A stretch of 64,000 nucleotides of DNA from DASZVB01 sp036272055 (GTDB lineage: Bacteria; Myxococcota_A; Polyangia; Polyangiales; Polyangiaceae), in contig DATAZL010000053.1 in assembly GCA_036272055.1 (NCBI GenBank), positions 218,972-282,971 of the forward strand. The letters are read 5' to 3'. The notes under the pieces are model-generated. The model saw nothing but the letters and a program-made list of their open reading frames with translations. It made no database searches and was not told the origin of the DNA. The position numbers and the translations under genes were made by a program. Positions 25,658-35,314 of this stretch are shown here, one piece after another. Every line of letters starts with the position of its first letter. Position 1 is the stretch's first letter.

Positions 25658-26404
25658 TCAGCCTGCAGCGCCTTTCTGGCGTGCCGGGGCGGCTCTCTGG
25701 CGCAGCTCGGCCGTTTCCACGACGAGAGCCGGGGCTCCCTCCTCGAAGGCGAGCGCGACGAGCGCGGCGCCGAGCTCCCCGGCAGACATGGATGAGTAGC
25801 GGTCGCGCGCGCTCGCGCCGCCGAACCGACCCGCGACGCCGAGCAACGCGTCGGCGACGGCGGCAGCGACGCGCTCGGTGGGACGCGACTCGCTCCGGTC
25901 GGGCCCGGTGATGAACGACGGTCGTGCGATGACGTACGGCAGCCCGCTTGCGCGTAGTTCCGTCTCGGCCTTGTACCGCGCAGAAAGATACGCATTGCCG
26001 GATGGCCGGCCAGCCCCGAGCGCCGACAGATAGACGAAACGCGGACGCGAAGCACACGCAACCGAGGCACGTATCAACATCGCCGTGAGTCCGTAGTCGA
26101 CGATATCGTAGGACTCACGCGGTGCGCCGGCGCGGCGCGCTGCGGCGGCGCGCGCACGCGTCGTCCCGAGCAGCGCGAACACGGCGTCGGGACGGTGATT
26201 GACGAGAGTCGCCGCGATCGCGCCTTCTTCCCATGGTGTGGTGTCCACGAGAGCTCCCTCCGACTCGAATTGTCTCACCAGCGCGTCGAGACTCCGCGAC
26301 TCCGGGCGAACGTGTGCCACTACCTCCACACCACGCGCCACGAGCGCGCGAACGACCTCGCGACCGGTATAGCCGGTGGCACCCGCCACGAATGCTCTCG
26401 ACAT
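25658..26404 (-). CDS. NAD(P)-binding atypical short-chain dehydrogenase
   Basis: A 248-residue Rossmann protein with the N-terminal dinucleotide loop GATGYTGREVVRALV, PDAVFALLGTTRARA and the SDRa5-type active-site region FVYLSALGAGRPSGNAYLSARYKAETELRASGLPYVIARPSFITGP. The YxxxK of classical SDRs corresponds to YLSARYK. Such proteins bind NAD(P)H but often act as reductases or assembly chaperones (NDUFA9-like); a substrate cannot be given. A Pro/Ala-rich tail ends the protein. It is divergent from the amidotransferase-like gene; the intervening 359 bases hold a hairpin cluster. Confidence 0.8.
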   Translation of the reverse strand: MSRAFVAGATGYTGREVVRALVARGVEVVAHVRPESRSLDALVRQFESEGALVDTTPWEEGAIAATLVNHRPDAVFALLGTTRARAAAARRAGAPRESYDIVDYGLTAMLIRASVACASRPRFVYLSALGAGRPSGNAYLSARYKAETELRASGLPYVIARPSFITGPDRSESRPTERVAAAVADALLGVAGRFGGASARDRYSSMSAGELGAALVALAFEEGAPALVVETAELRQRAAPARQKGAAG

Positions 26405-26422
26405 CGCTTATCTCCTAACAAA

Positions 26423-26500
26423 GGGGGGCCTTGGCCCCCCGCAGCTTCGCCTTCGGCGAACTGCTCCCCCCGCCGCCTTCGGCGTGCTCGCTTCGCGCGC
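26423..26500. repeat. Hairpin-cluster repeat element, single copy
   Basis: Three hairpins in a row: GGGGGGCC-TT-GGCCCCCC (26423-26440); GCAG-C-TTCGCC-TTC-GGCGAA-CTGC (26441-26464) with one bulged C; CGCC-TTC-GGCG (26474-26484). The same order, loops and bulge occur in the 129-bp tandem repeats at 63741-64000, although the stem sequences differ. The element lies between divergent genes, so it is not a simple terminator. Confidence 0.7.
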
Positions 26501-26554
26501 GTAGTTCCGCATCTTTGATCCTCGGGGACGACGGTGGCGTCGATGCGGAACTAC
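26501..26554. repeat. Perfect 13-bp inverted repeat, 28-base spacer
   Basis: GTAGTTCCGCATC (26501-26513) pairs exactly with GATGCGGAACTAC (26542-26554). It begins immediately after the hairpin cluster at 26423-26500, and may be part of the same element or an operator for the divergent genes. The rest of this intergenic stretch, up to 26763, has no coding signal. Confidence 0.65.
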
Positions 26555-26763
26555 TAACCCACTCCCCAGTGCTTTTCGACCCAGCCGGCAATCGTGTCCC
26601 GTCGGATCGCGGACACGCTCCGCGACGCCGCGTGTTGCGGCGACGGGGGCGAAATGACGCCGCGACGCGTGCACATGACGCGATGGAAAGACGCCCTATT
26701 GGCGGCTCGCGGATTTCGGGGATGCGAGGTGCGCTTCGGCGCACTATCCTATAGAAGGTATAT

Positions 26764-27597
26764 ATGGCTCGAATGTTCGGCTTCATCGGCAATCGCGCCG
26801 ATCTCGGCGCGCGCGTCCTGGCGCTTCACGCCGACGTCTTGAAGATGCCGGCGTCACCGCAAGGGCCGATGGGGTGGGGCGTCGGTTTCTATCAGGCCGG
26901 CGAGGTGCTCCTCCGTCGCAGGCCGATCGACGAGCGCGAGGCGATCGATCTCACGCCGGTGATCGAGGGCGTTCGCACCGACGTGCTCATCGGCCACGTG
27001 CGGCGGCCGACGGTCGGCGGGTTGCGCACCGAGAACACGCATCCGTTCCGCTACCGGCAATGGCTCTTCGCTCAGACAGGCACCATCGGCGGATTCGCGC
27101 AGCTGCGCGATCGTCTGCTCGAGTCGCAGCCGGAGTTCTTGCGCCGCAACGTGCGCGGCGACACGGACAGCGAGCTCTTCTTCTATCTGTTCCTCTCGTT
27201 CCTTCACGACGCGGGTCACCTCGCCGACGGTCAGGTCGCGCCCGAACATCTGCGCGCAGCCCTGCGCGCGTGCATCTCCCTCGTCGATCGACTCTCCGCA
27301 GAAGAGGGCTTTCCGAAGAACACTGGCGATCTCCTCGTCACGAACGGCGAGTTCATGGTCGGCCTGCACCGTGGTGAAGAGCAGATGGCCTACCGCGTGC
27401 TGAACGGTCGCCACGACGTCGAGGAGCTTCTCGGCGACGACGGCATGCAGCAAGCGCGCATCCCGAATGTCGACACGACGCATTTCTCCATCGTCGCGAG
27501 CGGGCTCGAGCGAGTTCCGCAAGGGTGGAGCACGGTGACGGATCGCGCCTTCGTGACGATGACGCGGGCGAACGACCCGGCCTTCGAGCCCATCTGA
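26764..27597 (+). CDS. Class II glutamine amidotransferase-like protein lacking the catalytic cysteine
   Basis: A 277-residue protein with nearly all landmarks of the class II (Ntn-type) glutamine amidotransferase family: GWGVGFYQAGEVLLRRRP, IGHVRRPTVGGLRTENTHPFRYRQWLFAQTGTIGGF, and RGDTDSELFFYLFLSFL. The active enzymes begin Met-Cys, and the Cys becomes the N-terminal nucleophile. Here the start reads MARMFGFIGN, so position 2 is Ala. Upstream codons in this frame offer no cysteine start. Glutaminase activity is therefore unlikely; a binding or regulatory role is inferred. An AGAAGG ribosome site precedes the ATG. Its stop overlaps the next start (ATGA). Confidence 0.8.
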   Translation: MARMFGFIGNRADLGARVLALHADVLKMPASPQGPMGWGVGFYQAGEVLLRRRPIDEREAIDLTPVIEGVRTDVLIGHVRRPTVGGLRTENTHPFRYRQWLFAQTGTIGGFAQLRDRLLESQPEFLRRNVRGDTDSELFFYLFLSFLHDAGHLADGQVAPEHLRAALRACISLVDRLSAEEGFPKNTGDLLVTNGEFMVGLHRGEEQMAYRVLNGRHDVEELLGDDGMQQARIPNVDTTHFSIVASGLERVPQGWSTVTDRAFVTMTRANDPAFEPI

Positions 27598-28295
27598 TGA
27601 GGCGGCACGGCGAGGGCGTGCGCCTCGCTCTTCTTCCCTCGTTTGCGGTCGCGTTCGCGCTCGCTCCCGTCGCGGGATGTGCCGGGCACGCGAGCAAGGC
27701 GAGCTCATCGACGACGGCGGCGAGCCGCGCTCCTCTTGCCTCTGGTTCACCGAGGCCGGACGCGCCACCGCGACGCGGGCTCGGGGTCGCGGTCGATCCG
27801 GAGCTCGAGCTTCCCGCCGCGGTCGCCTCCGGGACGTCCGACAACGGGCTCGTCGTGCTCACCGCTCCCCTGGACGTGCGGCCTGCGCTGCGCGTCGTCG
27901 CGGACTTCTTCGAGGCGGCGAGCGCCGAGTCACCGGAGATGCTCGAGCGGCTCCTGGACCGTGCTGCCCGCACCCGAGCGAGCCCCAAGGCGCGCGCCGA
28001 GGCGGCGCTGCCGTCGTGGCGGCGAAGGTTCGATCGGCTCGACTACACGCCGCTCTCGACCGAGCTCGTCTATCGAGCCGGCGACGTGAAGGTGCACACC
28101 GCGAACGACGCTGCAACGGACGGCGCGGCCCGCTTGCTCCCCCTCGTACCGAAGAGCGACGAGATCCTCGTCCAGGTTTTTCCGGTCGGGCAGACGGCAT
28201 CGAAGCTGTTCGGCGGCGAGCTCGACTTTCTGCTCAAGCCATCGTCGAACGGCTACAAGATTGCGGAGCTCGTCGAAGATTTTCGATTACCCTGA
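27597..28295 (+). CDS. Hypothetical lipoprotein
   Basis: A 232-residue lipoprotein from ATG 27597, which overlaps the preceding stop codon. The signal peptide FAVAFALAPVAGC carries the lipobox. After a Ser/Ala linker, the mature domain (about residues 70-230) has helices SPEMLERLLDRAARTRASPKARAEAA and strands TELVYRAGDVKVHTAND, ILVQVFPVGQ, ending DFLLKPSSNGYKIAELVEDFRLP. No family recognised. It is co-transcribed with the amidotransferase-like gene and, four bases later, with the zinc-ribbon membrane protein, so the three may work together. Confidence 0.65.
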   Translation: MRRHGEGVRLALLPSFAVAFALAPVAGCAGHASKASSSTTAASRAPLASGSPRPDAPPRRGLGVAVDPELELPAAVASGTSDNGLVVLTAPLDVRPALRVVADFFEAASAESPEMLERLLDRAARTRASPKARAEAALPSWRRRFDRLDYTPLSTELVYRAGDVKVHTANDAATDGAARLLPLVPKSDEILVQVFPVGQTASKLFGGELDFLLKPSSNGYKIAELVEDFRLP

Positions 28296-28299
28296 GCGC

Positions 28300-29100
28300 A
28301 TGCAGCAACCGACGTCGAGTTGCTGGCAATGCGGGACACTGGTGTCGGGCGAGAGCGCTCGATGCTCCACCTGCGGCGCCGAACAGCTCGCAGCGACCGC
28401 CAACCGGCGCGGCAGAGCAACCCTCTCGAGCGATCCCGACAGCGACCACGGCCGCTCGTCGAACGTCGCGATGTGGGTCGCACTCTTCGTCGGCCTTGGC
28501 ATCATTGCGGCCGGAGCCGTGCTGCTCAGGCCGCGCGGCTACACGCTATCGTCTGGCTCGCGACCGCCGCTCGCGACCGCCGCCAAGAAAGACGCGGTCG
28601 AAACACCGCCCGGCAACCTCGGCGCGCCGGATCTCAGGGCCGTCGATCCGCTCGAGGTGCTGGGCCGCGCGAAGATCCGCGCCCTCGCGTGGAGCAAGGA
28701 CGCCGTCCTCGTCGCGATGCGGGCTCGCCCGGTGACGGACGGACGGGTGAACGTGCAAGCTGGCGGCACCGTCGAGTTCTGGTTCGGCAAGCCGACCGGC
28801 GAAGGCTTCGGTCCGGGCATGAAGGTACTCGGCAAGCGGCTCCACATCTCGCTCGAGAGCACCGGCACGACCACGGACGAGACCGCCGCCGGCGCTGGCC
28901 GTGCGGCGCTCGAACCCAATTGCCTCCTCGACGTCGCGTCGAAGGCCGCGGAAGCGGCTGGCCTGACGCCGCCTCTCGTCGCGATGTACGACGTCAACGA
29001 GCGCATCGCCGACAAGCCCGTGTGGCGTATGTCGACCGACGGTAACGAGAGCGCTCAGCGCCAGATCGACGGGATGTCGTGCGCAGTGCTCGTCCGCTGA
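28300..29100 (+). CDS. Zinc-ribbon membrane protein with extracytoplasmic domain
   Basis: A 266-residue protein from ATG 28300. N terminus: CWQCGTLVSGESARCSTCGAEQ, a CxxC-CxxC zinc ribbon on the cytoplasmic side. One transmembrane helix follows (about residues 54-73, VAMWVALFVGLGIIAAGAVLL), and then an outer domain of about 180 residues with AGGTVEFWFGKPTGEGFGPGMKVLGKRLHISLES and a possible Cys pair (EPNCLLDV, MSCAVLV). This zinc ribbon-TM-globular plan is common in myxobacteria but of unknown role. It follows the lipoprotein gene by four bases. Confidence 0.75.
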   Translation: MQQPTSSCWQCGTLVSGESARCSTCGAEQLAATANRRGRATLSSDPDSDHGRSSNVAMWVALFVGLGIIAAGAVLLRPRGYTLSSGSRPPLATAAKKDAVETPPGNLGAPDLRAVDPLEVLGRAKIRALAWSKDAVLVAMRARPVTDGRVNVQAGGTVEFWFGKPTGEGFGPGMKVLGKRLHISLESTGTTTDETAAGAGRAALEPNCLLDVASKAAEAAGLTPPLVAMYDVNERIADKPVWRMSTDGNESAQRQIDGMSCAVLVR

Positions 29101-29153
29101 CGCGAGCTACTCCCCTGGCTCCAGATCCGTCGGAGAATTTTCGAGGCCCCTGA

Positions 29154-29630
29154 CTACATGCCGGCGATGATCTTGAACGTCTCGCCCGTCGGAACGAGCT
29201 CGAGCCGGTTGTCGGCGACGCGCCGCCGCCACAGATCGCCGCTCGGGGACGGGATCTTGTAGCTCGCGGTGTACGTGTAATCGACCATCAGCGTCTTCTT
29301 CTTGCCGGGAAGGACGCGCCGGTAGTGCATCTCGTAGCGGATCGCGCGGGTCTGCTTGAACTCCCCCTCGAGGTATTCGCGCAGGCCGTCGTAATCCATG
29401 TCGTCGGACGAGTCGGCGTTGCCGCCGTCCTCGTAGTAACGCGGGTCGGCGAGCTTCAGCAGCATCGGGATGTTCCGGGCTTCGACCGCGTGGCGGTACT
29501 GCTCACAGAAATCGATGATGCGACGATTGTCCTCGGTGTCCTCGACGTCGGTGTTCGGGATGTAGTGGGTCGTGCAGCCCCCCAGGGAGACCGCGAACAG
29601 AGCGCACACCAACAGAGCTCGGAGGGACAT
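29154..29630 (-). CDS. Lipoprotein with NTF2-like features
   Basis: From ATG 29630 the 158-residue protein has the signal peptide MSLRALLVCALFAVSLGGC with the lipobox ending at C19; an ATG at 29663 is in frame but adds a polar leader. The mature part (DNRRIIDFCEQYRHAVEARNIPMLLKLADPRYYEDGGNADSSDDMDYDGLREYLEGEFKQ) followed by strands TLMVDYTYTASYKI and WRRRVADNRLELVPTGETFKIIAGM fits an NTF2/SnoaL-like cone. Such secreted lipoproteins are of unknown function. It lies 93 bases downstream of the ketosynthase operon on the same strand, and could be part of that transcript. Confidence 0.7.
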   Translation of the reverse strand: MSLRALLVCALFAVSLGGCTTHYIPNTDVEDTEDNRRIIDFCEQYRHAVEARNIPMLLKLADPRYYEDGGNADSSDDMDYDGLREYLEGEFKQTRAIRYEMHYRRVLPGKKKTLMVDYTYTASYKIPSPSGDLWRRRVADNRLELVPTGETFKIIAGM

Positions 29631-29723
29631 CCCGAGTGCGAACGCCGGACGAGCTTGAGCCATTCCGCGGCGGACAGTGCCAGATTCCCGAGCCGCCCCA
29701 CAAGCCTTCGCGGGCCGAGGGCC

Positions 29724-31595
29724 TCAGGAAACGCCCGGGAGCCCGAGAGCGGCGAGAAATGCAGGCCATCCGCGGCGGATCGTGGAATCCCAGCCCGGTC
29801 GGGCCCGGAGCTCGCGGGCGCGCAGGGTGGCGGCAAGGATCCGTCCGTCGTCCAGGACCGAGCGCGCGAGGATGATCGCCGCCGCCCCGTCCTCGGGAGC
29901 GGAGAGGCCCATCGCGGCCCAGACGTCCCGGACCACGTCCCCGACCTGCTCGGCGGCGATCACCAGCACGCTGTCCGCGTCCCCGGCAGCGACGAGGTCG
30001 AAGCCGACCATCAGCGCTTCGATATCCGCGTCGGGCCCCGCGCCCACCGAGAGCGACGGGCCGAGCAGCCCGAAGGCGATCGTGCAGTTTCCGGCGCACA
30101 GATTGGGTGACGTCGACGGGAACCGTCGCGGGTCCACGCCGCGCGGCCCGCGTTCCCGGAGCCGTGCGTCGTAGGCAGCGTCGATCTCGAGCGTCGCGGC
30201 GGCGGTGCCCACGACGACGCCCATCCGTTCGCGTGCGAGGGGCGGAGCGCGCCGGAGGGCGCTCGCCGCGGCGGCGACGGCAGCGGCAGAGAGCGGATCG
30301 AGCCGCGACACGGCCGCGCGCGGGAGCCGGGTCTCACTCGCCGCCGCGACCAGGTTCGCCGCTGTGCTGGGCTCGCCGGAAGCGACGACGGTGACGTGTC
30401 GGCGGTGGAGCGCGTGGCCGGCGCCGGGCTCGGTGGAGAGCACCAGCGCGGCGTTGGCGCCGCCGAATGCCGCGCTCAGCTTCAGGCAGGTGCGCGGCGT
30501 GCCGCTCTCGTTCTTCTCGAGGAGCGCGCCGCTGAAGGCCTCGTCCAGCTCGCCGTCGCCGGCGGCAGCGGGAAGCACGCCGCGCTTCATCGCGTCGAGC
30601 GTCGCAAGCGCCTCGAGCGCCGAGCTCGCGCCGAGCGTGTGTCCGACGATCGCCTTCATCGGATGCACGACGACCCGGCGCTCACCGAACAGCGTCGCGA
30701 GCGCCCGCGCCTCGGCCGCATCGTTCAGCGGCGTCGCCGTGGCGTGCGCGCTGACGAGATCGACCTCGGACGGCTCGACGTGTGCGTCGTCGAGCGCCGT
30801 CCTTGCGGCGCGCACCAGGCCCGCGCCGCCGGGATCGGGAGCAGTGACGTGCGTCGCGTCCGAGCTCATGCCGAAGCCGCGCACGTAGCCGATGGCGCTC
30901 TCGGTGCCGTCATACGGAACGAGCGCGACGAGCGCCGCGCCCTCCCCGAGGGCCATGCCGTCACGGAGCTTCCTGAACGGCGCGGGGGGCTGCCCCGTGG
31001 TCGCACCGAGGGACTCGAAGCCCGACGCCACGACGTCTCCGACCGCGTCGTAGCCGCCGGCGATCACGAGATCCACGCGACCGAGCCAGAGCCAGCGCGC
31101 GCCGAGCCCGATCGCCGCCCCCGACGACGCGCACGCCGCGAGCACCTGCGCCTCGGCGAGCGGCGATACTCCGAGCCGCCGGAGCGCACGTAGCGGCCCG
31201 AAGTACGGCGCGCCCGCCGCGAGCTCGGCCGGGATCGGCTCGCCTCTGCCGCGCGCCTCGAGCACCCGCCCGAGCGACACCATGCCGCCCGACGACGTCC
31301 CGACGACGATGCCGATCCGGCGATGTCGCCAGCTCGGCTGCCAGGCGTCGAGATCGGCAGCGAGCGACGACGTGACGCGTTCGAGCAGCGCCTCCGCCGG
31401 ATCGACGCCGGCACCGAGATCGGCGAGTGACGGTGCCCGACCGACCCACGGCTTCGCGAACCCGCCGTCGCGGAGCGCCGCATCCTCGGCGATACGCGAG
31501 CGTGGCACGTCACCGACGTCGCCGACCGAGTACGCGGCTCTTCCGCTGCCGAGAGCCGACTCGGCCGCGGCTGCGACGATGGAGACGGACTTCAC
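29724..31595 (-). CDS. Ketosynthase with intact triad plus degenerate C-terminal ketosynthase-like domain (second of two)
   Basis: A 623-residue protein from GTG 31595, overlapping the preceding stop (GTGA). Residues 1-390 form a beta-ketoacyl synthase: C155 in VLAACASSGAAIG, H284 in SAHATATPLND and H319 in VGHTLGASSALE make the complete Cys-His-His triad. Residues about 400-600 look like the first half of a second thiolase-fold domain (MGVVVGTAAATLE; STSPNLCAGNCTIAFGLLGPSLSVGAG), but at the nucleophile position there is no cysteine. The N-terminal KS begins without the usual GMG/VVVTG motif (MKSVSIVAAAAESALG) and may be divergent. It probably elongates acyl chains on the adjacent carrier protein; product unknown. 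Confidence 0.82.
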   Translation of the reverse strand: MKSVSIVAAAAESALGSGRAAYSVGDVGDVPRSRIAEDAALRDGGFAKPWVGRAPSLADLGAGVDPAEALLERVTSSLAADLDAWQPSWRHRRIGIVVGTSSGGMVSLGRVLEARGRGEPIPAELAAGAPYFGPLRALRRLGVSPLAEAQVLAACASSGAAIGLGARWLWLGRVDLVIAGGYDAVGDVVASGFESLGATTGQPPAPFRKLRDGMALGEGAALVALVPYDGTESAIGYVRGFGMSSDATHVTAPDPGGAGLVRAARTALDDAHVEPSEVDLVSAHATATPLNDAAEARALATLFGERRVVVHPMKAIVGHTLGASSALEALATLDAMKRGVLPAAAGDGELDEAFSGALLEKNESGTPRTCLKLSAAFGGANAALVLSTEPGAGHALHRRHVTVVASGEPSTAANLVAAASETRLPRAAVSRLDPLSAAAVAAAASALRRAPPLARERMGVVVGTAAATLEIDAAYDARLRERGPRGVDPRRFPSTSPNLCAGNCTIAFGLLGPSLSVGAGPDADIEALMVGFDLVAAGDADSVLVIAAEQVGDVVRDVWAAMGLSAPEDGAAAIILARSVLDDGRILAATLRARELRARPGWDSTIRRGWPAFLAALGLPGVS

Positions 31596-33700
31596 GACGC
31601 CCCCGTCAGGTGAAAGGCGTAGACCCTGGCTGCGGTTCGACCGAATACCAGCGCATCGTCCACCTCACCTGCGTGGAGCGCGGCGAGCGCGACGGCAAAC
31701 CCGGTACCGAGCCCATCCGACGGGGCGGATCCATCGGAATGCGTGCGCGCGCCGGACCATCCCGACCGCGTCGCGAAGGCCGCCGTCTCCGGCGTCGCGC
31801 CCACGATGAGCGCGCGCTCGCCGGAGCGCGGCGGTGCGAATGCACGACTCGCCTCCGCGCCGGCAGGCCACTCCGTCCGCTCGACGACGAGCCCGAGGAT
31901 CGCGCAACGTCGCTTCCGCGCGTCCGCCTCGCGCTCGAGGACGAAGAAGCGTGCAGCGTCCGTTCGGCCCTGCGCGACGGCGGCGCAAGCCGGGCCGAGC
32001 ACGTCTCGAGAGAACGCGTCGTCGACCACGACGCCTCCCGCGATGACGGCCGGAGCGATGCTGCCGGAGAGTAGATCGCAGGCGACGAGCACCGATAGCT
32101 CGGCGCTCGCGTCGAGACCGCTCGTCGTCAGGACCGGCCCGGTGAGCCCGAGGTAGATCGACGCGTTCCCCGGCGGTGACGACGGGAGCAGATGCGGGAA
32201 CTCCGCGGGCGGCGCTCGACGAATGCCCTTCTCGGCGATGATCCGCAGGAACGACGCCGTGCGCTCGACCGCGCCAAATGCGGCCCCGGCGACGAGCCCG
32301 ACGCCCGCCGGCGAAAGCGCGGCCTCCTTCAGAGCCCGTTCAGCGGCCAGCGTCACCAGCGCCGTCTGCACGTCGAATCGCCGCGAGCGGGACGGCTCGA
32401 GGGCGCCGATGAGGTCCGGCGCGCCGCTCAGGGTCGCAACGCCGGTAATGGCAACCGAGGTGGACACTTCCGGCTCTCGCCGAGAAGGACCCCGACGCGT
32501 CGCGCTCGCTTCCTCGAACACCAGGACGGCGCCCGCGCCGCCGAATCCGAAGGCGCTCGACGCCGCGGCACGGAGCCGCGCCGCTCGCCCGACGCTCATC
32601 ACGTGGTTCAGCGCGCAGGCGACGTCGGGCTCGACGAGGCCGCCGGTCGGAGGGACCCATTGCCGGTCGAGCGCGAGCACCGTGATCGCCGCCTCGATGG
32701 CGCCTGCGGCGCCGAGGGTGTGTCCGAGTTGCCCCTTCGACGAGGAGACGAGCAGCCGCTCCGTCTGCGCGCCGAACGCGGCGCGGATCCCGGCAGACTC
32801 CACGGCATCGTTCGACGTGCCGGTACCGTGAGCGTTGAGATAGTCGATATCGGCAGGCGTGAGGCCCGCGCGCGCGATCGCCTCCGAGAGCAGCCGTGCC
32901 GGCATCCGCGACGTCGGCTCCGGCTGGGTGATGTGATGCGCCTCGGCTCCCTCCGCCCAGCCGGAGAGCCACGCGAGGACGCGTGCGCCGCGGCGCGCCG
33001 CGCTCGCCTCCGGTTCGAGGACGAGAAAGGCCGCGCCCTCCCCGAGCGTCAAACCGCCGCGTTCTCGGTCGAATGGACGGCAGGCAACGATGTCCGTCGC
33101 GCCGAGCGCATTGAAGCCGGTCACCGTCAGGCGGCAGAGAGCGTCCGTCCCCCCGGCGAGCACCACGTCGACCTCGCCGCCTTGCAGCCAGAGAGCACCC
33201 TGGATGAGCGCACCTGCGCCGCTCGAGCACGCGCTCGACACCGTCGCCACGCGGCCCTCGGCGCCGAAGGCCCGCGCGAGACGCTCGGCGGTGTTGCTCA
33301 TCGGATAAGAGATGAGGCGTCTCGCGGACTCTGCCGTCGGTCGTGCCGCGCCGTCGGCGAGCACGGGCTCCGCCTCGAGCATGCCGCCCGTCGTTGCGCC
33401 GACCACGACGCCGAGACGGCCCGGGGGAAGACCGCTCACCGATATCGCGTCGCGCGCAGCCGCGAGCGCGAGCGCGTCGCTGTGCGACAGCGGCCCGAGC
33501 CCTTCCCGCTCTTCCCAGTGCCGCGCGTCGAAACCGACGACCTCGGCGGCGACGCGGGTCCGTTGCCCCGCGGTGTCGAACAGACTCACCTCGGAGAAGC
33601 CGCGCTCGCCCCGGAGAAGCCGCCGGAAGGTGACGTCTGCACTCTGCCCGAGCGCGCTCGTGATTCCGACTCCGGTGACGGCGATGCGCCCCGTCGTCAT
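31592..33700 (-). CDS. Ketosynthase with intact triad plus degenerate C-terminal ketosynthase-like domain (first of two)
   Basis: A 702-residue protein. Residues 1-400 are a FabF/KS domain: start TGVGITSALG, C158 in VSSACSSGAG, H291 in NAHGTGTSND and H327 in GQLGHTLGAAG, the full condensing triad, and the C-terminal AFGFGGAGAVLVF. Residues 415-600 repeat the N-terminal half of a KS (VAITGVATLSG, GLVAGAAFGAVER, SPPGNASIYLGLTGP) but the segment VLTTSGLDASAE lacks a nucleophile cysteine, like a chain-length factor. The remaining 100 residues are poorly defined. It overlaps the acyl carrier gene by four bases. Together with the next gene this gives two double-domain KS proteins for a single carrier. 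Confidence 0.85.
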   Translation of the reverse strand: MTTGRIAVTGVGITSALGQSADVTFRRLLRGERGFSEVSLFDTAGQRTRVAAEVVGFDARHWEEREGLGPLSHSDALALAAARDAISVSGLPPGRLGVVVGATTGGMLEAEPVLADGAARPTAESARRLISYPMSNTAERLARAFGAEGRVATVSSACSSGAGALIQGALWLQGGEVDVVLAGGTDALCRLTVTGFNALGATDIVACRPFDRERGGLTLGEGAAFLVLEPEASAARRGARVLAWLSGWAEGAEAHHITQPEPTSRMPARLLSEAIARAGLTPADIDYLNAHGTGTSNDAVESAGIRAAFGAQTERLLVSSSKGQLGHTLGAAGAIEAAITVLALDRQWVPPTGGLVEPDVACALNHVMSVGRAARLRAAASSAFGFGGAGAVLVFEEASATRRGPSRREPEVSTSVAITGVATLSGAPDLIGALEPSRSRRFDVQTALVTLAAERALKEAALSPAGVGLVAGAAFGAVERTASFLRIIAEKGIRRAPPAEFPHLLPSSPPGNASIYLGLTGPVLTTSGLDASAELSVLVACDLLSGSIAPAVIAGGVVVDDAFSRDVLGPACAAVAQGRTDAARFFVLEREADARKRRCAILGLVVERTEWPAGAEASRAFAPPRSGERALIVGATPETAAFATRSGWSGARTHSDGSAPSDGLGTGFAVALAALHAGEVDDALVFGRTAARVYAFHLTGAS

Positions 33701-33963
33701 CCGCTCGACCGGTTGGCAGCGACGTGCACCGCGAGGGCCGACACCGACGCGAAGATCTCCTTCGCGCGATCGTCCTCCGGGATCACGATGCCGAAGCGCT
33801 CCTCGATGGCGACGGCGAGCTGCAAGGCGTCGAGCGAGTCGAGCCCCAGGCCCTCGCCGAACAGAGCGGCGTCGTCGTCGATGCTCGCCGGCGTCTGATC
33901 ACGGAGATCGAGCTCCTCGATGATGAGGCGCTTGAGCTCCAGCTTCAGGTCGTCGCTCGGCAT
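33697..33963 (-). CDS. Acyl carrier protein
   Basis: An 88-residue carrier protein. The phosphopantetheine attachment serine is in LGLDSLDALQLAVAIEERFG, with the typical four-helix acidic pattern (ELKRLIIEELDL; GIVIPEDDRAKEIFASVSALAVHVA). The motif DSLD with following LQLA fits carrier proteins of type II fatty-acid or aryl-polyene/ladderane-type systems. The stop overlaps the first ketosynthase start by four bases (ATGA), so it is surely its partner. It lies 19 bases after the MoxR stop. Acyl chain unknown. Confidence 0.9.
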   Translation of the reverse strand: MPSDDLKLELKRLIIEELDLRDQTPASIDDDAALFGEGLGLDSLDALQLAVAIEERFGIVIPEDDRAKEIFASVSALAVHVAANRSSG

Positions 33964-33982
33964 TGCCCGTCCGCGAGAAAGC

Positions 33983-35002
<1,020 letters not shown>

Positions 35003-35131
35003 GGCGCGAGGATCCCGGCGAAGGCCCGGGTGCCGGACGAGCCTAGCACCGAGGGTGCCCCGGGTGGTCAAGGGCGCTCGCGAAGAATGGTTTTGCGCGC
35101 GCCCGGGCGACCGTATAAGGAGCGCTCGAAC

Positions 35132-35314
35132 ATGCGAGCCGACCCGCGTTCAGGCGACGAGGCGGGCCACACCGTGATCGAGCGTCCGCCGCCGGGCCTG
35201 GCACGTGGCCACTACCCTGCCCCGCCGTGGGCAGTCCTCGGGCTCGGATCGGCCCTGCTGTTCGGGACGCTCGTCTACTTCGCGTTGCGCATGCGCGGTC
35301 GGGTACGTCGATGA
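35132..35314 (+). CDS. Small single-pass membrane protein
   Basis: A 60-residue protein with an excellent ribosome-binding site AAGGAG (35117-35122), nine bases before the ATG. The N-terminal 30 residues are polar (RADPRSGDEAGHTVIERPPPG); residues about 33-53 (WAVLGLGSALLFGTLVYFALR) form one transmembrane helix, followed by RGRVRR. The stop overlaps the start of the flippase-like gene (ATGA), so it is probably a small accessory of that protein. Family unknown. Confidence 0.65.
   Translation: MRADPRSGDEAGHTVIERPPPGLARGHYPAPPWAVLGLGSALLFGTLVYFALRMRGRVRR

Noticed and set aside
35114..35119. TATAAG as a -10 box of the small membrane protein gene
   Set aside because: It overlaps the ribosome-binding site AAGGAG, which would then not be transcribed; the ribosome-site reading is favoured.
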